DNA of 7,244 bases from Streptosporangiaceae bacterium (GCA_030050125.1 JASIJN010000111.1:1-7244); one strand, 5' to 3'; counted from the first letter of the stretch, positions 1-6,681 are shown. Program-made: numbers and translations. The notes: generated by a model from the sequence alone, not told the origin.

Positions 1-75
1 CAGGTGCTGGGCACGCCCGGCCCGGTGTCGGAGAAGCGGGTCCTGGCCGCGCTCGACCGCCTGGGCGATCGTTGA
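1..75 (+). CDS. 3' end of an unidentified upstream gene (partial)
   Basis: Frame 1 is open from the first base and ends at TGA 73-75, giving 24 residues that finish in ALDRLGDR. Codon third positions are mostly G or C, as in the neighbouring genes. The tail overlaps the next gene, since TTG at 72-74 shares two bases with the TGA. That arrangement suggests a real gene end with translational coupling. The fragment is too short and featureless to name. It is polar and probably ends in a helix. Confidence applies to the coding call only. Confidence 0.6.
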   Translation, partial: QVLGTPGPVSEKRVLAALDRLGDR

Positions 76-1346
76 ACACGGGTTCGCTGGCATCCGCGAT
101 CGGGCCCGAGTCGCCCGAATCGCGGGCGCGCCAGCTGGCCGCCGCGCGCCGCCGGGCCACCGCCTTGCTCGCGGCGGTGACGGCCCTGTTCGTGGCCGTG
201 ACCGTGGCCGGCGCCCACGGGACCGCTCTTGGCTACGTGCAGGCCGGGGCCGAGGCGGCCATGGTCGGAGGCGTGGCGGACTGGTTCGCGGTGACGGCCC
301 TGTTCCGCCGCCCGCTGGGCCTGCCGATACCGCACACCGCGCTGATCGTCGAGCGCAAGGACCAGTTCGCCGCCACGCTGGGGCAGTTCGTGCAGCAGAA
401 CTTCCTCAACGGGGACGTGCTGGCCGAGCGGATCCGCTCGGCCCGGCTCGTTCCCCGCATGGCGCGCTGGCTGGCCGACGACGCCAGCGTGGCCGGCCTC
501 GCCGGTCACGCCGCGGGCCTGATCGTCAGGGCGGCCGAGGCGCTGCGCGACGAGGACGTGCAGCGCGTGCTCATCGCCGAACTGACCCGGGCGCTCGACG
601 CCGTCGACGTGGCGGCGCTGGCCGGGCGGGCCCTGCGGGTCGTCCTCGCCGGCGGCCACCACGACGGGCTGTTCAACGCCATCGTGTCCGGCACCGACCG
701 CTATCTCGCCGACCATCACGCGGAGATTCGCGGGCTGTTCGAGGCCGACGCGCCCCGCTGGGTGCCGCACGCGGTGTACCGCCGGGTGTTCGAACGCCTC
801 TACGACCGCCTGCGCGACCGGCTGGCGACGATGGCGGCCGACCCCGACGACGAGGTGCGGCTCCAGTTCGAGGCATGGCTGGCCGGGCTTCCCGACCGCC
901 TGGAGACGTCCCCCGAGCTGCGCGAGCGCGGGGACCGGCTCAAGCGCGATGTGCTGGGCAGCCCGCAGACGCGCGCCTGGTCCTCGGCGTTGTGGAAGCA
1001 CGTCAAGGACACGCTGCGGATCCAGGCGGCCGACGCACAGTCCGAGCTGCGCGGCCAGCTGGCCGGCGCGCTGGCGGCGGCCGGCCGGCGGATCGCAGCG
1101 GACCGCGGCCTCCAGGAGCGCCTCGAGCGCATGGTCGAGTCGGGAGCCCGGGCGCTGGCCGAGCAGTTTCACGACGAGTTCGCTGGCCTGGTCACCGGAA
1201 CAATCGAGCGCTGGGACGCGGCGCAGACATCCAGCCAGCTCGAACTGCTGCTGGGACGCGATCTGCAGTTCATCCGGATCAACGGCACCGTCGTGGGAGC
1301 CGGCGTCGGCCTGGCCTTGCACGCCATCGCCGTGGGCCTGACCTAG
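72..1346 (+). CDS. DUF445 family (YjiN-like) membrane protein
   Basis: This 424-residue protein matches the DUF445/COG2733 family, whose best-known member is the E. coli inner-membrane protein YjiN; its biochemical role is not established. A hydrophobic segment at about residues 29-50 is followed by the family block GGVADWFAVTALFRRPLG (66-83), then IPHTALI and KDQFA (86-100) and the FVQQNFLNGDVL stretch (106-117). Residues about 120-395 form a long charged, mostly helical region. The C-terminus returns to a membrane-like segment after INGTVVGAGVG (from about 403), typical of the family. I therefore expect a protein anchored at both ends with a large soluble middle domain. The TTG start at 72 overlaps the previous stop and has no strong Shine-Dalgarno sequence, so coupling is likely. 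No better start precedes the first hydrophobic segment except GTG 177, which would cut into it. The gene is intact, and its function remains unknown. Confidence 0.88.
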   Translation: MNTGSLASAIGPESPESRARQLAAARRRATALLAAVTALFVAVTVAGAHGTALGYVQAGAEAAMVGGVADWFAVTALFRRPLGLPIPHTALIVERKDQFAATLGQFVQQNFLNGDVLAERIRSARLVPRMARWLADDASVAGLAGHAAGLIVRAAEALRDEDVQRVLIAELTRALDAVDVAALAGRALRVVLAGGHHDGLFNAIVSGTDRYLADHHAEIRGLFEADAPRWVPHAVYRRVFERLYDRLRDRLATMAADPDDEVRLQFEAWLAGLPDRLETSPELRERGDRLKRDVLGSPQTRAWSSALWKHVKDTLRIQAADAQSELRGQLAGALAAAGRRIAADRGLQERLERMVESGARALAEQFHDEFAGLVTGTIERWDAAQTSSQLELLLGRDLQFIRINGTVVGAGVGLALHAIAVGLT

Positions 1347-1393
1347 ATCGCACCGACGCCGGCCGGCCGCGGCGCGCGGCGGGCTGCGGCAGG

Positions 1394-3655
1394 ATGTCGG
1401 ATGTGACCGACGCACGCCAGGCAGCGCCGCGGGCCCCCGGGGCCCCGCCCGCGGGCGGGCCGGCCGACTCGGTGCTCGAGGCGGTCCTCGAGCGGGTCAC
1501 GTTCGCGAACGAGGAGACCGGCTACACGATCGCCCGGGTGGCGACCGACCGCGGCGGGCCCGACCTGCTGACCGTGGTCGGGCCCTTGCTCGGCGCGCAG
1601 GTCGGCGAGAGCCTGCGGATGACCGGCCGCTGGACCACGCATCCGCGGTACGGCCGGCAGTTCGAGGTCCGGTCCTATTCCACCGTGCTGCCCGCCACCA
1701 TCCAGGGCATCCAGCGCTACCTGGGCTCCGGGCTGATCAAGGGCATCGGCCCGGTCATGGCCGAGCGCATGGTCGCGCATTTCGGCACCGACATCCTGCG
1801 CGTCATAGAGGAGCAGCCGCAGCGCCTGGTCGAGGTGCCCGGCGTCGGGCCCAAGCGCACCAAGCTGGTCGCCGACGCCTGGGAGGAGCAGAAGGCCATC
1901 AAGGAGGTGATGGTCTTCCTGCAGGGGGTCGGGGTCTCGACCTCGCTGGCCGTGCGCATCTACAAGCAGTACCGGGACGGCGCCATCGGGGTGGTGCGCG
2001 ACGAGCCGTACCGGCTGGCCGCCGACGTGTGGGGAATCGGCTTCAAGACCGCGGACACCATCGCCCGGGCGGTCGGCATCGCGCACGACAGCCCGGAGCG
2101 GATCAAGGCCGGCCTGCGCCACACGCTGTCGGAGGCGGCCGACGACGGTCACTGCTTCCTGCCGGTGCCCAACCTGCTCACCGAGGCGGCGAAGATCCTC
2201 GACGTGGGCCGGGAGATGATCGGCCCGTGCCTGGACGACCTGGTGGCCGAGGAGGGCGTGATCCGCGAGGACGTCGCGCTGGGCGATCAGCAGGTACCCG
2301 CCGCCTACCTGGTTCCCTTCCACCGGGCCGAGCGGTCGCTGGCCGGCGGGCTGCTGGAGTTGCTGCACGCCGGCCAGGACCGGATGGCCGCGTTCGGCCG
2401 GCTCGATTGGGACCGGGCCCTGGCCTGGCTGAGCCAGCGCACCGGCACCGAGCTTGCCCCCGAACAGCAGGAGGCGGTGCGGCTGGCGCTGACCAGGCGG
2501 GTGGCGATCCTGACCGGCGGGCCGGGCTGCGGCAAGAGCTTCACGGTCCGCTCGATCGTGGAGCTGGCCCGGGCCAGGAAGGCCAAGGTCGTGCTGACCG
2601 CGCCGACCGGCCGGGCCGCCAAACGGCTGGCCGAGCTGACCGGCCACGAGGCCGCCACCGTGCACCGGCTGCTCCAGCTCCAGCCGGGCGGGGATCCGAA
2701 GTACGACAGGGACAACCCGCTGGACGCCGACCTGGTCGTGCTGGACGAGTCGTCCATGGTCGACCTCATCCTGGCCAACAAGCTGGTCAAGGCCGTGCCC
2801 CGGGGCGCGCACCTGCTGCTGGTCGGCGACGTGGACCAGCTCCCCTCGGTGGGGGCGGGCGAGGTGCTGCGCGACCTGCTGGCCGCCTCCGACGTGATCC
2901 CGAGGGTCCGGCTGACGAAGATCTTCCGGCAGGCTCAGCAGTCCGGGATCGTGGTCAACGCGCACCGGGTCAACGCCGGCTCGCCGCCCCGGCTGGCCGG
3001 TTTCCCCGACTTCTACTGGTTCACCTGCGAGGACACCGAGCAGACGGCCGCGCTGACCGTGGACATCGTGGCCCGCCGCATTCCCCGCCGGTTCGGCCTG
3101 GACCCGCGCCGCGACGTCCAGGTGCTCGCGCCGATGCACCGCGGCCCGGCCGGGGCGGGCAACCTCAACCTGCTGCTGCAGGAGACGCTCACCCCGTACC
3201 GGGAGGGACAGCCCGAGCGGCGCTACGGCGGCCGCGTGTTCCGGGTCGGGGACAAGGTGACGCAGCTGCGCAACAACTACGACAAGGGCGCCGCCGGGGT
3301 GTTCAACGGAACGGTCGGCGTGGTCAGCGACGTGTCACTGGACGACGGCAAGCTCACCGTGATCACCGACGAGGACGAGAGCGTCGACTACGGCTTCGAC
3401 GAGCTCGACGAGCTCTCGCACGCCTACGCGGCCACGATCCACCGCTCGCAGGGCAGCGAGTACCCGGCCGTGGTCATCCCGCTCACCACCGGGTCCTGGA
3501 TGATGCTGCGCCGCAACCTGCTCTACACCGCGATCACCCGGGCCAAGAGGCTGGTCGTGCTGGTCGGGTCCCGCCGGGCCCTGGCCGCCGCGGTGCGCAC
3601 CCCCGGCGCCGGCCGGCGCCACACCGGCCTCACCCACCGCCTGATCCAGCCGTAG
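1394..3655 (+). CDS. recD2: RecD2-type ATP-dependent DNA helicase (SF1B)
   Basis: This 753-residue protein is a stand-alone RecD-like 5'-to-3' DNA helicase of superfamily 1B, expected to act in DNA repair or replication in the cytoplasm. After an Ala/Pro/Gly-rich N-terminus come an OB-like region (about 27-100) and helix-hairpin-helix elements: KGIGP (116-120), VPGVGPKR (148-155) and WGIGFKTADTIA (213-224). The ATPase core follows. Walker A is GGPGCGKS (375-382), with Lys381. Walker B is VVLDES, with Asp451-Glu452. Motif III is LLVGDVDQLPSVGAGE. A motif APMHRG lies further on. The final helicase block is HAYAATIHRSQGSEYP (676-691), then LLYTAITRAKR. Length and domain order fit RecD2 rather than the RecBCD subunit RecD, and no recB or recC is visible. 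ATG 1394 follows GCAGG too closely. GTG 1403 has AGGA (1391-1394) eight bases upstream, so the true start may be three codons later. No frameshift or lost motif was seen. Confidence 0.95.
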   Translation: MSDVTDARQAAPRAPGAPPAGGPADSVLEAVLERVTFANEETGYTIARVATDRGGPDLLTVVGPLLGAQVGESLRMTGRWTTHPRYGRQFEVRSYSTVLPATIQGIQRYLGSGLIKGIGPVMAERMVAHFGTDILRVIEEQPQRLVEVPGVGPKRTKLVADAWEEQKAIKEVMVFLQGVGVSTSLAVRIYKQYRDGAIGVVRDEPYRLAADVWGIGFKTADTIARAVGIAHDSPERIKAGLRHTLSEAADDGHCFLPVPNLLTEAAKILDVGREMIGPCLDDLVAEEGVIREDVALGDQQVPAAYLVPFHRAERSLAGGLLELLHAGQDRMAAFGRLDWDRALAWLSQRTGTELAPEQQEAVRLALTRRVAILTGGPGCGKSFTVRSIVELARARKAKVVLTAPTGRAAKRLAELTGHEAATVHRLLQLQPGGDPKYDRDNPLDADLVVLDESSMVDLILANKLVKAVPRGAHLLLVGDVDQLPSVGAGEVLRDLLAASDVIPRVRLTKIFRQAQQSGIVVNAHRVNAGSPPRLAGFPDFYWFTCEDTEQTAALTVDIVARRIPRRFGLDPRRDVQVLAPMHRGPAGAGNLNLLLQETLTPYREGQPERRYGGRVFRVGDKVTQLRNNYDKGAAGVFNGTVGVVSDVSLDDGKLTVITDEDESVDYGFDELDELSHAYAATIHRSQGSEYPAVVIPLTTGSWMMLRRNLLYTAITRAKRLVVLVGSRRALAAAVRTPGAGRRHTGLTHRLIQP
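1431..1493 (+). repeat. Cluster of inverted repeats at the 5' end of recD2
   Basis: Three inverted repeats lie within the first 35 codons. GGGCCCC (1431-1437) faces GGGGCCC (1439-1445). CCCGCCCGCGGGCGGG (1444-1459) is a perfect 16-bp palindrome. GCTCGAG (1474-1480) faces CTCGAGC (1487-1493) across a six-base spacer. The first two encode a low-complexity Ala/Pro/Gly linker, so they may simply reflect GC-rich codons. As RNA they would form strong structure just after the start codon. No regulatory role is shown. Confidence 0.4.
3605..3620 (+). repeat. 16-bp perfect palindrome near the end of recD2
   Basis: GGCGCCGGCCGGCGCC is a perfect palindrome located 35 bases before the end of the recD2 reading frame, encoding part of GAGRR. 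There is no T-run directly after it. The nearest is TTTT at 3678-3681, about 60 bases away, so it is not a classical terminator by itself. It may help transcript 3'-end structure or be a chance product of GC-rich codons. Confidence 0.35.
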
Positions 3656-3703
3656 CGGGCCCTTCCGCGCGCCGGGCTTTTGCCGTGGGTGAGGCCGCGT
3701 GTG

Positions 3704-4579
3704 ATGATGACCCGCGTGCCGCCCGCTCGCATGACCGACTCGAAGCTGCTCGCCGTCAGCGACCTGCACGTCGCCCACCAGGAAAACCGTGAGCTGGTCG
3801 AGGAGATGCGGCCGCAGTCCTGCTCGGACTGGCTGCTCGTGGCCGGCGACATCGCCGAGTTCGCCGCGGACGTGGAGTGGGCGCTGCGCGTGCTCAGCCA
3901 GCGCTTCGCGACGGTCGTCTGGGCCCCGGGCAATCACGAGCTGTGGACCTGCGGCGCGGATCCCGTGCAGCTACGGGGGGAGGAGCGCTACCGGTACCTG
4001 GTCCGGCTCTGCCGCGGGCTGGGCGTGCTCACCCCGGAAGACCCGTACCCGGTGTGGGAGGGCGAGGGCGGGCCGGTCGTGGTCGCGCCGCTGTTCCTCC
4101 TCTACGACTACTCGTTCCTGCCTCCGGGCGCGGCCACCGCGGCCGAGGGGCTCGCCCTGGCCTACCAGGCCGGCGTGGTCTGCAGCGACGAGGCGCTGCT
4201 GCATCCCGACCCGTATCCGAGCCGCGAGGCATGGTGCCGGGCCCGGGTGGAGGTCACCGAGCGCCGCCTGGCCGCGCTGGGGCCCGGTGCCCGCACGGTC
4301 CTGATGAGCCACTTCCCGCTCATCCGCGAGCCCGCCGAGAGCCTGCGGTACCCCGAGTTCGCCCAGTGGTGCGGCACGACGCGCACCGCCGGCTGGCACC
4401 TGAGGTTCGGCGCCGCGGCCGTGGTCTACGGACATCTGCACATCCCGCGGACCACCTGGCACGACGGGGTGCGGTTCGAGGAGGTTTCGCTCGGCTACCC
4501 AGACGAACGGCGCCAGCGTGAGGCGGCCGCCGTGACCCCGCGGGAGATACTGCCGGCCAAGGAGGCCGGGAATGGCTGA
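3704..4579 (+). CDS. pptH: PptH-type phosphopantetheinyl hydrolase (metallophosphoesterase)
   Basis: This 291-residue calcineurin-like metallophosphoesterase resembles mycobacterial Rv2795c (PptH), the enzyme known to remove 4'-phosphopantetheine from carrier proteins. Metal-binding motifs appear in order: SDLH (Asp20, His22), GD (Gly48-Asp49), GNHE (Gly76-Glu79), SHFPL (His203) and GHLH (243-246). Blocks outside the metal site also fit PptH as I remember it: WAPGNHELWT, LFLLYDYSFLP, WCGTTRTAGWH, and HIPRTTWHDGVRFEEVS. The start is uncertain. GTG 3701, ATG 3704 and ATG 3707 are in tandem behind GAGG (3691-3694), while ATG 3731 would begin ten residues before the first motif Asp but has no visible Shine-Dalgarno. 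I chose 3704 for its nine-base spacing. The C-terminus stops soon after the last conserved block and looks shorter than my recollection of the mycobacterial protein. The gene lies 12 nt before the transferase with the opposite activity, which supports the function strongly. Without that context it would only be a generic phosphoesterase. Confidence 0.88.
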   Translation: MMTRVPPARMTDSKLLAVSDLHVAHQENRELVEEMRPQSCSDWLLVAGDIAEFAADVEWALRVLSQRFATVVWAPGNHELWTCGADPVQLRGEERYRYLVRLCRGLGVLTPEDPYPVWEGEGGPVVVAPLFLLYDYSFLPPGAATAAEGLALAYQAGVVCSDEALLHPDPYPSREAWCRARVEVTERRLAALGPGARTVLMSHFPLIREPAESLRYPEFAQWCGTTRTAGWHLRFGAAAVVYGHLHIPRTTWHDGVRFEEVSLGYPDERRQREAAAVTPREILPAKEAGNG

Positions 4580-4595
4580 GGAGATCCTCGGGTGA
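4572..4595 (+). other. Seven-codon reading frame nested at the pptH-pptT junction
   Basis: ATG 4572 lies inside the last codons of pptH, whose TGA is at 4577-4579, and opens a frame encoding MAEEILG. The frame ends at TGA 4593-4595. That stop overlaps the GTG start of pptT at 4592 in the classic GTGA arrangement. A ribosome using this ATG would therefore terminate exactly on the pptT start. The peptide nearly repeats the PptT N-terminus (MIEEILGPG). It could be a coupling element, the remnant of an older pptT start displaced by the adjacent duplication, or chance. There is only weak purine-rich sequence upstream (GGAGGCCGGGA, 4561-4571). Confidence 0.3.
4578..4583 (+). promoter_or_regulatory. 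Ribosome binding site of pptT
   Basis: GAGGAG lies eight bases before GTG 4592, a good Shine-Dalgarno match at good spacing. It decides the pptT start in favour of the GTG. The site partly overlaps the pptH stop codon TGA (4577-4579), so ribosomes finishing pptH would sit on it. It is also the first part of the upstream copy of the 14-bp repeat. Confidence 0.7.
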
Positions 4596-4611
4596 TCGAG
4601 GAGATCCTCGG
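4578..4611 (+). repeat. 14-bp direct repeat, period 20, spanning the pptT start
   Basis: GAGGAGATCCTCGG occurs at 4578-4591 and again, identically, at 4598-4611, separated by GTGATC (4592-4597). The first copy supplies the pptT ribosome binding site. The second copy encodes Glu3-Glu4-Ile5-Leu6 and the first two bases of Gly7. The identity over 14 bases directly at a gene start suggests a recent short tandem duplication. The 20-bp period is not a multiple of three, so the two copies lie in different frames relative to pptT. Confidence 0.8.
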
Positions 4612-5251
4612 TCCCGGCGTGTCGGCGGCGGAGACCTTCGGCGACGCGGCGGGCGTCGTCCTGTTCCCGGAGGAGGAGGCGGTCGTCGCCAGGGCCGTGC
4701 CGAAGCGGCGCCGCGAGTTCGCGACCGCCCGGGCATGCGCCCGCGCGGCACTGGCCGGGCTCGGCGTGCCGTCCGCCCCGATTGTGCCCGGCTACCGCGG
4801 CGCGCCGCAATGGCCGCCGGACGTGGTGGGCAGCATCACCCACTGCGACGGCTACCGCGCGGCCGCCGTGGCCCGGGCCGCCGACGTGATCACGCTCGGC
4901 GTGGACGCCGAGCCCGACGAGCCGCTGCCCGACGGCGTGCTCGAACTGGTGGCCAGGCCCGAGGAGCGCGCCTGGCTGGAGGGGCCCGGCTGCGGGGCGG
5001 CGGGGCCGTCCTGGGACAGGCTGCTGTTCAGCGCGAAGGAATCGGTGTACAAGGCCTGGTTCCCGCTCACCGGGCGGTGGCTGGATTTCGGCGACGCGGT
5101 GCTGACCTTCGACCCGGCCGGCACCTTTACCGCGCGCCTGCTCGTGCCCGGCCCGGCGGTCGGTGACCGCCAGGTCGCGGGGTTCGCCGGGCGCTGGCTG
5201 GTGCATGACGGGCTGATCCTGACCGCCATCGTGATGCCGGCCCGCCGCTGA
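4592..5251 (+). CDS. pptT: Sfp-type 4'-phosphopantetheinyl transferase (PptT-like)
   Basis: This 219-residue enzyme transfers 4'-phosphopantetheine from coenzyme A to a serine of acyl or peptidyl carrier proteins, activating polyketide, peptide and lipid synthases. It closely resembles mycobacterial PptT. Visible signatures are KRRREF (38-43), a CoA-binding type element; GSITHC (80-85); LGVDAEP (102-108), with the Mg-binding pair Asp105 and Glu107; and the second family motif FSAKESVYKAWFPL (146-159), with Lys149, Glu150 and Lys154. Gly-Arg-Trp-Leu-Asp-Phe follows at 161-166. A C-terminal strand region ends in LILTAIVM, as in PptT. Length is normal for the monomeric Sfp class and about twice AcpS. 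The GTG start is set by GAGGAG eight bases upstream and gives MIEEILGPG. The gene follows the PptH-type hydrolase by 12 nt, so the two are very likely cotranscribed and translationally coupled. The carrier-protein targets cannot be read from sequence; they may include synthases of the cluster to the right. Confidence 0.95.
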   Translation: MIEEILGPGVSAAETFGDAAGVVLFPEEEAVVARAVPKRRREFATARACARAALAGLGVPSAPIVPGYRGAPQWPPDVVGSITHCDGYRAAAVARAADVITLGVDAEPDEPLPDGVLELVARPEERAWLEGPGCGAAGPSWDRLLFSAKESVYKAWFPLTGRWLDFGDAVLTFDPAGTFTARLLVPGPAVGDRQVAGFAGRWLVHDGLILTAIVMPARR

Positions 5252-5365
5252 CCATGGCGCGCCGGACGCGGCGCCAGGCATGATTCCCGGGAGCGCCTGA
5301 CGCTGCGCTGGCGGCCGCCGGCCCGGGCGACCGCCGGCCGACGGTACCTACCCGCAGGGGCGAGG

Positions 5366-6643
5366 ATGGACATCCTTATAGCTGAGGTCGTCGGCGACGT
5401 CGCGCTGGTGCTGGTGGTGGCGTCGGTCATGGGCGCGATCGCCCGGCGGTGCGGGCAGCCGGCCGTCATCGGCCAGATCCTCGCGGGCATCCTGCTCGGT
5501 CCCAGCGTGCTCGGCCGCCTGCCCGGCCATCTGACCGGCCGGCTGTTCCCGCACACGGCGCTGCCGGCGCTGACGGTGCTGTCCCAGGTGGCGGTCGTGA
5601 TCTTCATGTTCGCGGTGGGATACGAGCTCGACCGGCGGGCGCTGCGCCGGCGGCACCGGGCGGTGTGGCTGGTCGCCGGGTGCGCGCTGGTCGTGCCCAT
5701 GAGCCTGGGGGCCGGCGCGGCCCTTATCTTAAAGCCGGAGTTCGCCGCCCTGGGCGAGCACCACATGAGCCGCTCCCTGGTGCTGTTCATGGGCGTGGCC
5801 CTGTCCATCACCGCCCTTCCGGTGCTGGCCGCGATCGCGCGCGAGCGCGGCATCGCGGGGACCGTTCCCGGCGTGGTCGCGGCCTCGGCGGCCGGGATCA
5901 TGGACGTCACGGCGTGGGTGGTGCTGGCCGCGGCGCTGGTCGGCACGTCGGGCCGGACCGGCCGCCCCTGGCCGGTGACCCTGGCGCTGGTCGTCTGCTT
6001 CGCGGCGGTCATGCTCCTGGGCGTGCGCCCGGCCCTGCGCCACTGGATGAACGGGCGGCGCTTCGTGGTCTCGAATCCGCTGCCCTTGGCCCTGGTGCTG
6101 GCGCTGGGAAGCGCGTGGGTGACCGCCTCGCTCGGCCTGCACCCGGTGTTCGGGGGATTCCTGGCCGGCCTGACCATGCCCGGCCCCGACGGCGCCCCTG
6201 ATGCCGAGGTGCTGCGTCCGATGGAGGAGATCGGCGGGATCCTGCTGCCGCTGTTCTTCGTCGTCACCGGCCTGTCGGTGAACGTCGGCGCCCTGAGCGG
6301 CGACGCGCTGGTGCTGCTGGTGATCCTCTGCGCCCTGGCCGGCGCGGGCAAGCTGGGCCCGGGCTTCGCCGCCGCCAGGCTCGGCGGGCTGGGCCGCCGG
6401 GACGCGGCCACCGTCGCCGCGCTGGTGAACGCGCGCGGGCTCACCGAGCTCATCGCGCTGAACGTCGGGCTGAGCGCGGGCCTGCTGGACCAGCGGCTGT
6501 TCAGCGTTCTCGTCCTGATGGCCGTGATCACCACGGTCGTGACCCCGCCGTTGCTGGCGCTGATCCGCTCGCCCGCGCGCCCGGCGCCCGGCGGCGTCGC
6601 CGCGCAGGCGCAGGCGCGGGTGCCGCACAAAGAGGAGAACTGA
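5366..6643 (+). CDS. CPA2-family cation:proton antiporter
   Basis: This 425-residue membrane protein of the Na+/H+ exchanger (KefB/NapA-like, CPA2) family should exchange Na+ or K+ for protons across the cytoplasmic membrane. About a dozen hydrophobic segments run from residue 3 to about 400. The family signature QPAVIGQILAGILLGPSVLG occupies 31-50, FMFAVGYELD lies at 81-90, LPLFFVVTGLSVNV at 294-307, and NARGLTELIALNVGL at 355-369. The short polar tail has no Trk-type nucleotide-binding domain. In helix five, where electrogenic relatives usually carry Asp-Asp, I read Met179-Asp180 followed by VTAW, so one acidic residue is missing. ATG 5366 is preceded by GCAGGGGCGAGG, a usable Shine-Dalgarno stretch. 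A TTA codon encodes Leu122 (5729-5731). The 114-bp gap after pptT suggests separate transcription, and a terminator follows. Antiporters like this occur at the edges of antibiotic clusters, but a housekeeping role is equally possible. The ion is unknown. Confidence 0.92.
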   Translation: MDILIAEVVGDVALVLVVASVMGAIARRCGQPAVIGQILAGILLGPSVLGRLPGHLTGRLFPHTALPALTVLSQVAVVIFMFAVGYELDRRALRRRHRAVWLVAGCALVVPMSLGAGAALILKPEFAALGEHHMSRSLVLFMGVALSITALPVLAAIARERGIAGTVPGVVAASAAGIMDVTAWVVLAAALVGTSGRTGRPWPVTLALVVCFAAVMLLGVRPALRHWMNGRRFVVSNPLPLALVLALGSAWVTASLGLHPVFGGFLAGLTMPGPDGAPDAEVLRPMEEIGGILLPLFFVVTGLSVNVGALSGDALVLLVILCALAGAGKLGPGFAAARLGGLGRRDAATVAALVNARGLTELIALNVGLSAGLLDQRLFSVLVLMAVITTVVTPPLLALIRSPARPAPGGVAAQAQARVPHKEEN

Positions 6644-6649
6644 TAATAT
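6641..6649 (+). promoter_or_regulatory. Possible extended -10 promoter element for the halogenase gene
   Basis: TGATAATAT is the most AT-rich stretch in the area and overlaps the antiporter stop codon. Read as TGA plus TAATAT, it resembles an extended -10 element. No convincing -35 box lies 17 bases upstream. Transcription would start near 6656, inside the left arm of the following hairpin, so the new transcript would escape that terminator. This is a pattern-based guess. Confidence 0.25.
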
Positions 6650-6676
6650 CTGGCCCGCAGTGGCGGGCAGATTTTT
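6650..6676 (+). terminator. Intrinsic terminator after the antiporter gene
   Basis: CCCGC (6654-6658) pairs with GCGGG (6663-6667) around an AGTG loop. The stem extends with CTG (6650-6652) pairing to CAG (6668-6670), leaving G6653 bulged. An adenine and five thymines (6672-6676) follow directly. This is a textbook Rho-independent form and a rare T-run in this window. It begins six bases after the antiporter stop and ends only 18 bases before the halogenase ATG, so it separates the two transcripts or attenuates read-through. Confidence 0.7.
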
Positions 6677-6681
6677 GCCGT

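Noticed and set aside
875..1393. Upstream extension of the recD2 frame into the DUF445 gene
   Set aside because: The frame stays open by GC bias, but the extension lies inside the DUF445 gene and is Arg/Pro/Ala-rich with no similarity I recognise. Helicase similarity begins after 1394.
1343..3139. Minus-strand open frame of 598 codons opposite recD2
   Set aside because: It mirrors the GC-biased codons of recD2 on the other strand and encodes repetitive His/Gly/Arg/Asp-rich sequence with no recognisable domain. The plus strand carries the full set of helicase motifs.
3656..3681. Possible terminator between recD2 and pptH
   Set aside because: GCCC (3659-3662) can pair with GGGC (3674-3677) just before TTTT, but the stem is only four pairs with weak extension, so I do not call it.
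3971..5281. Minus-strand open frame of 436 codons opposite pptH and pptT
   Set aside because: It crosses two genes with intact catalytic motifs on the plus strand and has no domain of its own.
5252..5365. Possible hairpins or promoter in the 114-bp gap between pptT and the antiporter
   Set aside because: TGGCGC (5255-5260) can pair with GCGCCA (5271-5276), and GCCGGC occurs twice further on, but there is no T-run and no clear -10 or -35 element. In DNA this GC-rich, six-pair stems are expected by chance.
4852..6630. Minus-strand open frame of 592 codons opposite pptT and the antiporter
   Set aside because: It runs across two well-supported genes and their gap and encodes Ser/Arg/Ala/Thr-rich low-complexity sequence. 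This is the usual antisense artefact of high-GC DNA.
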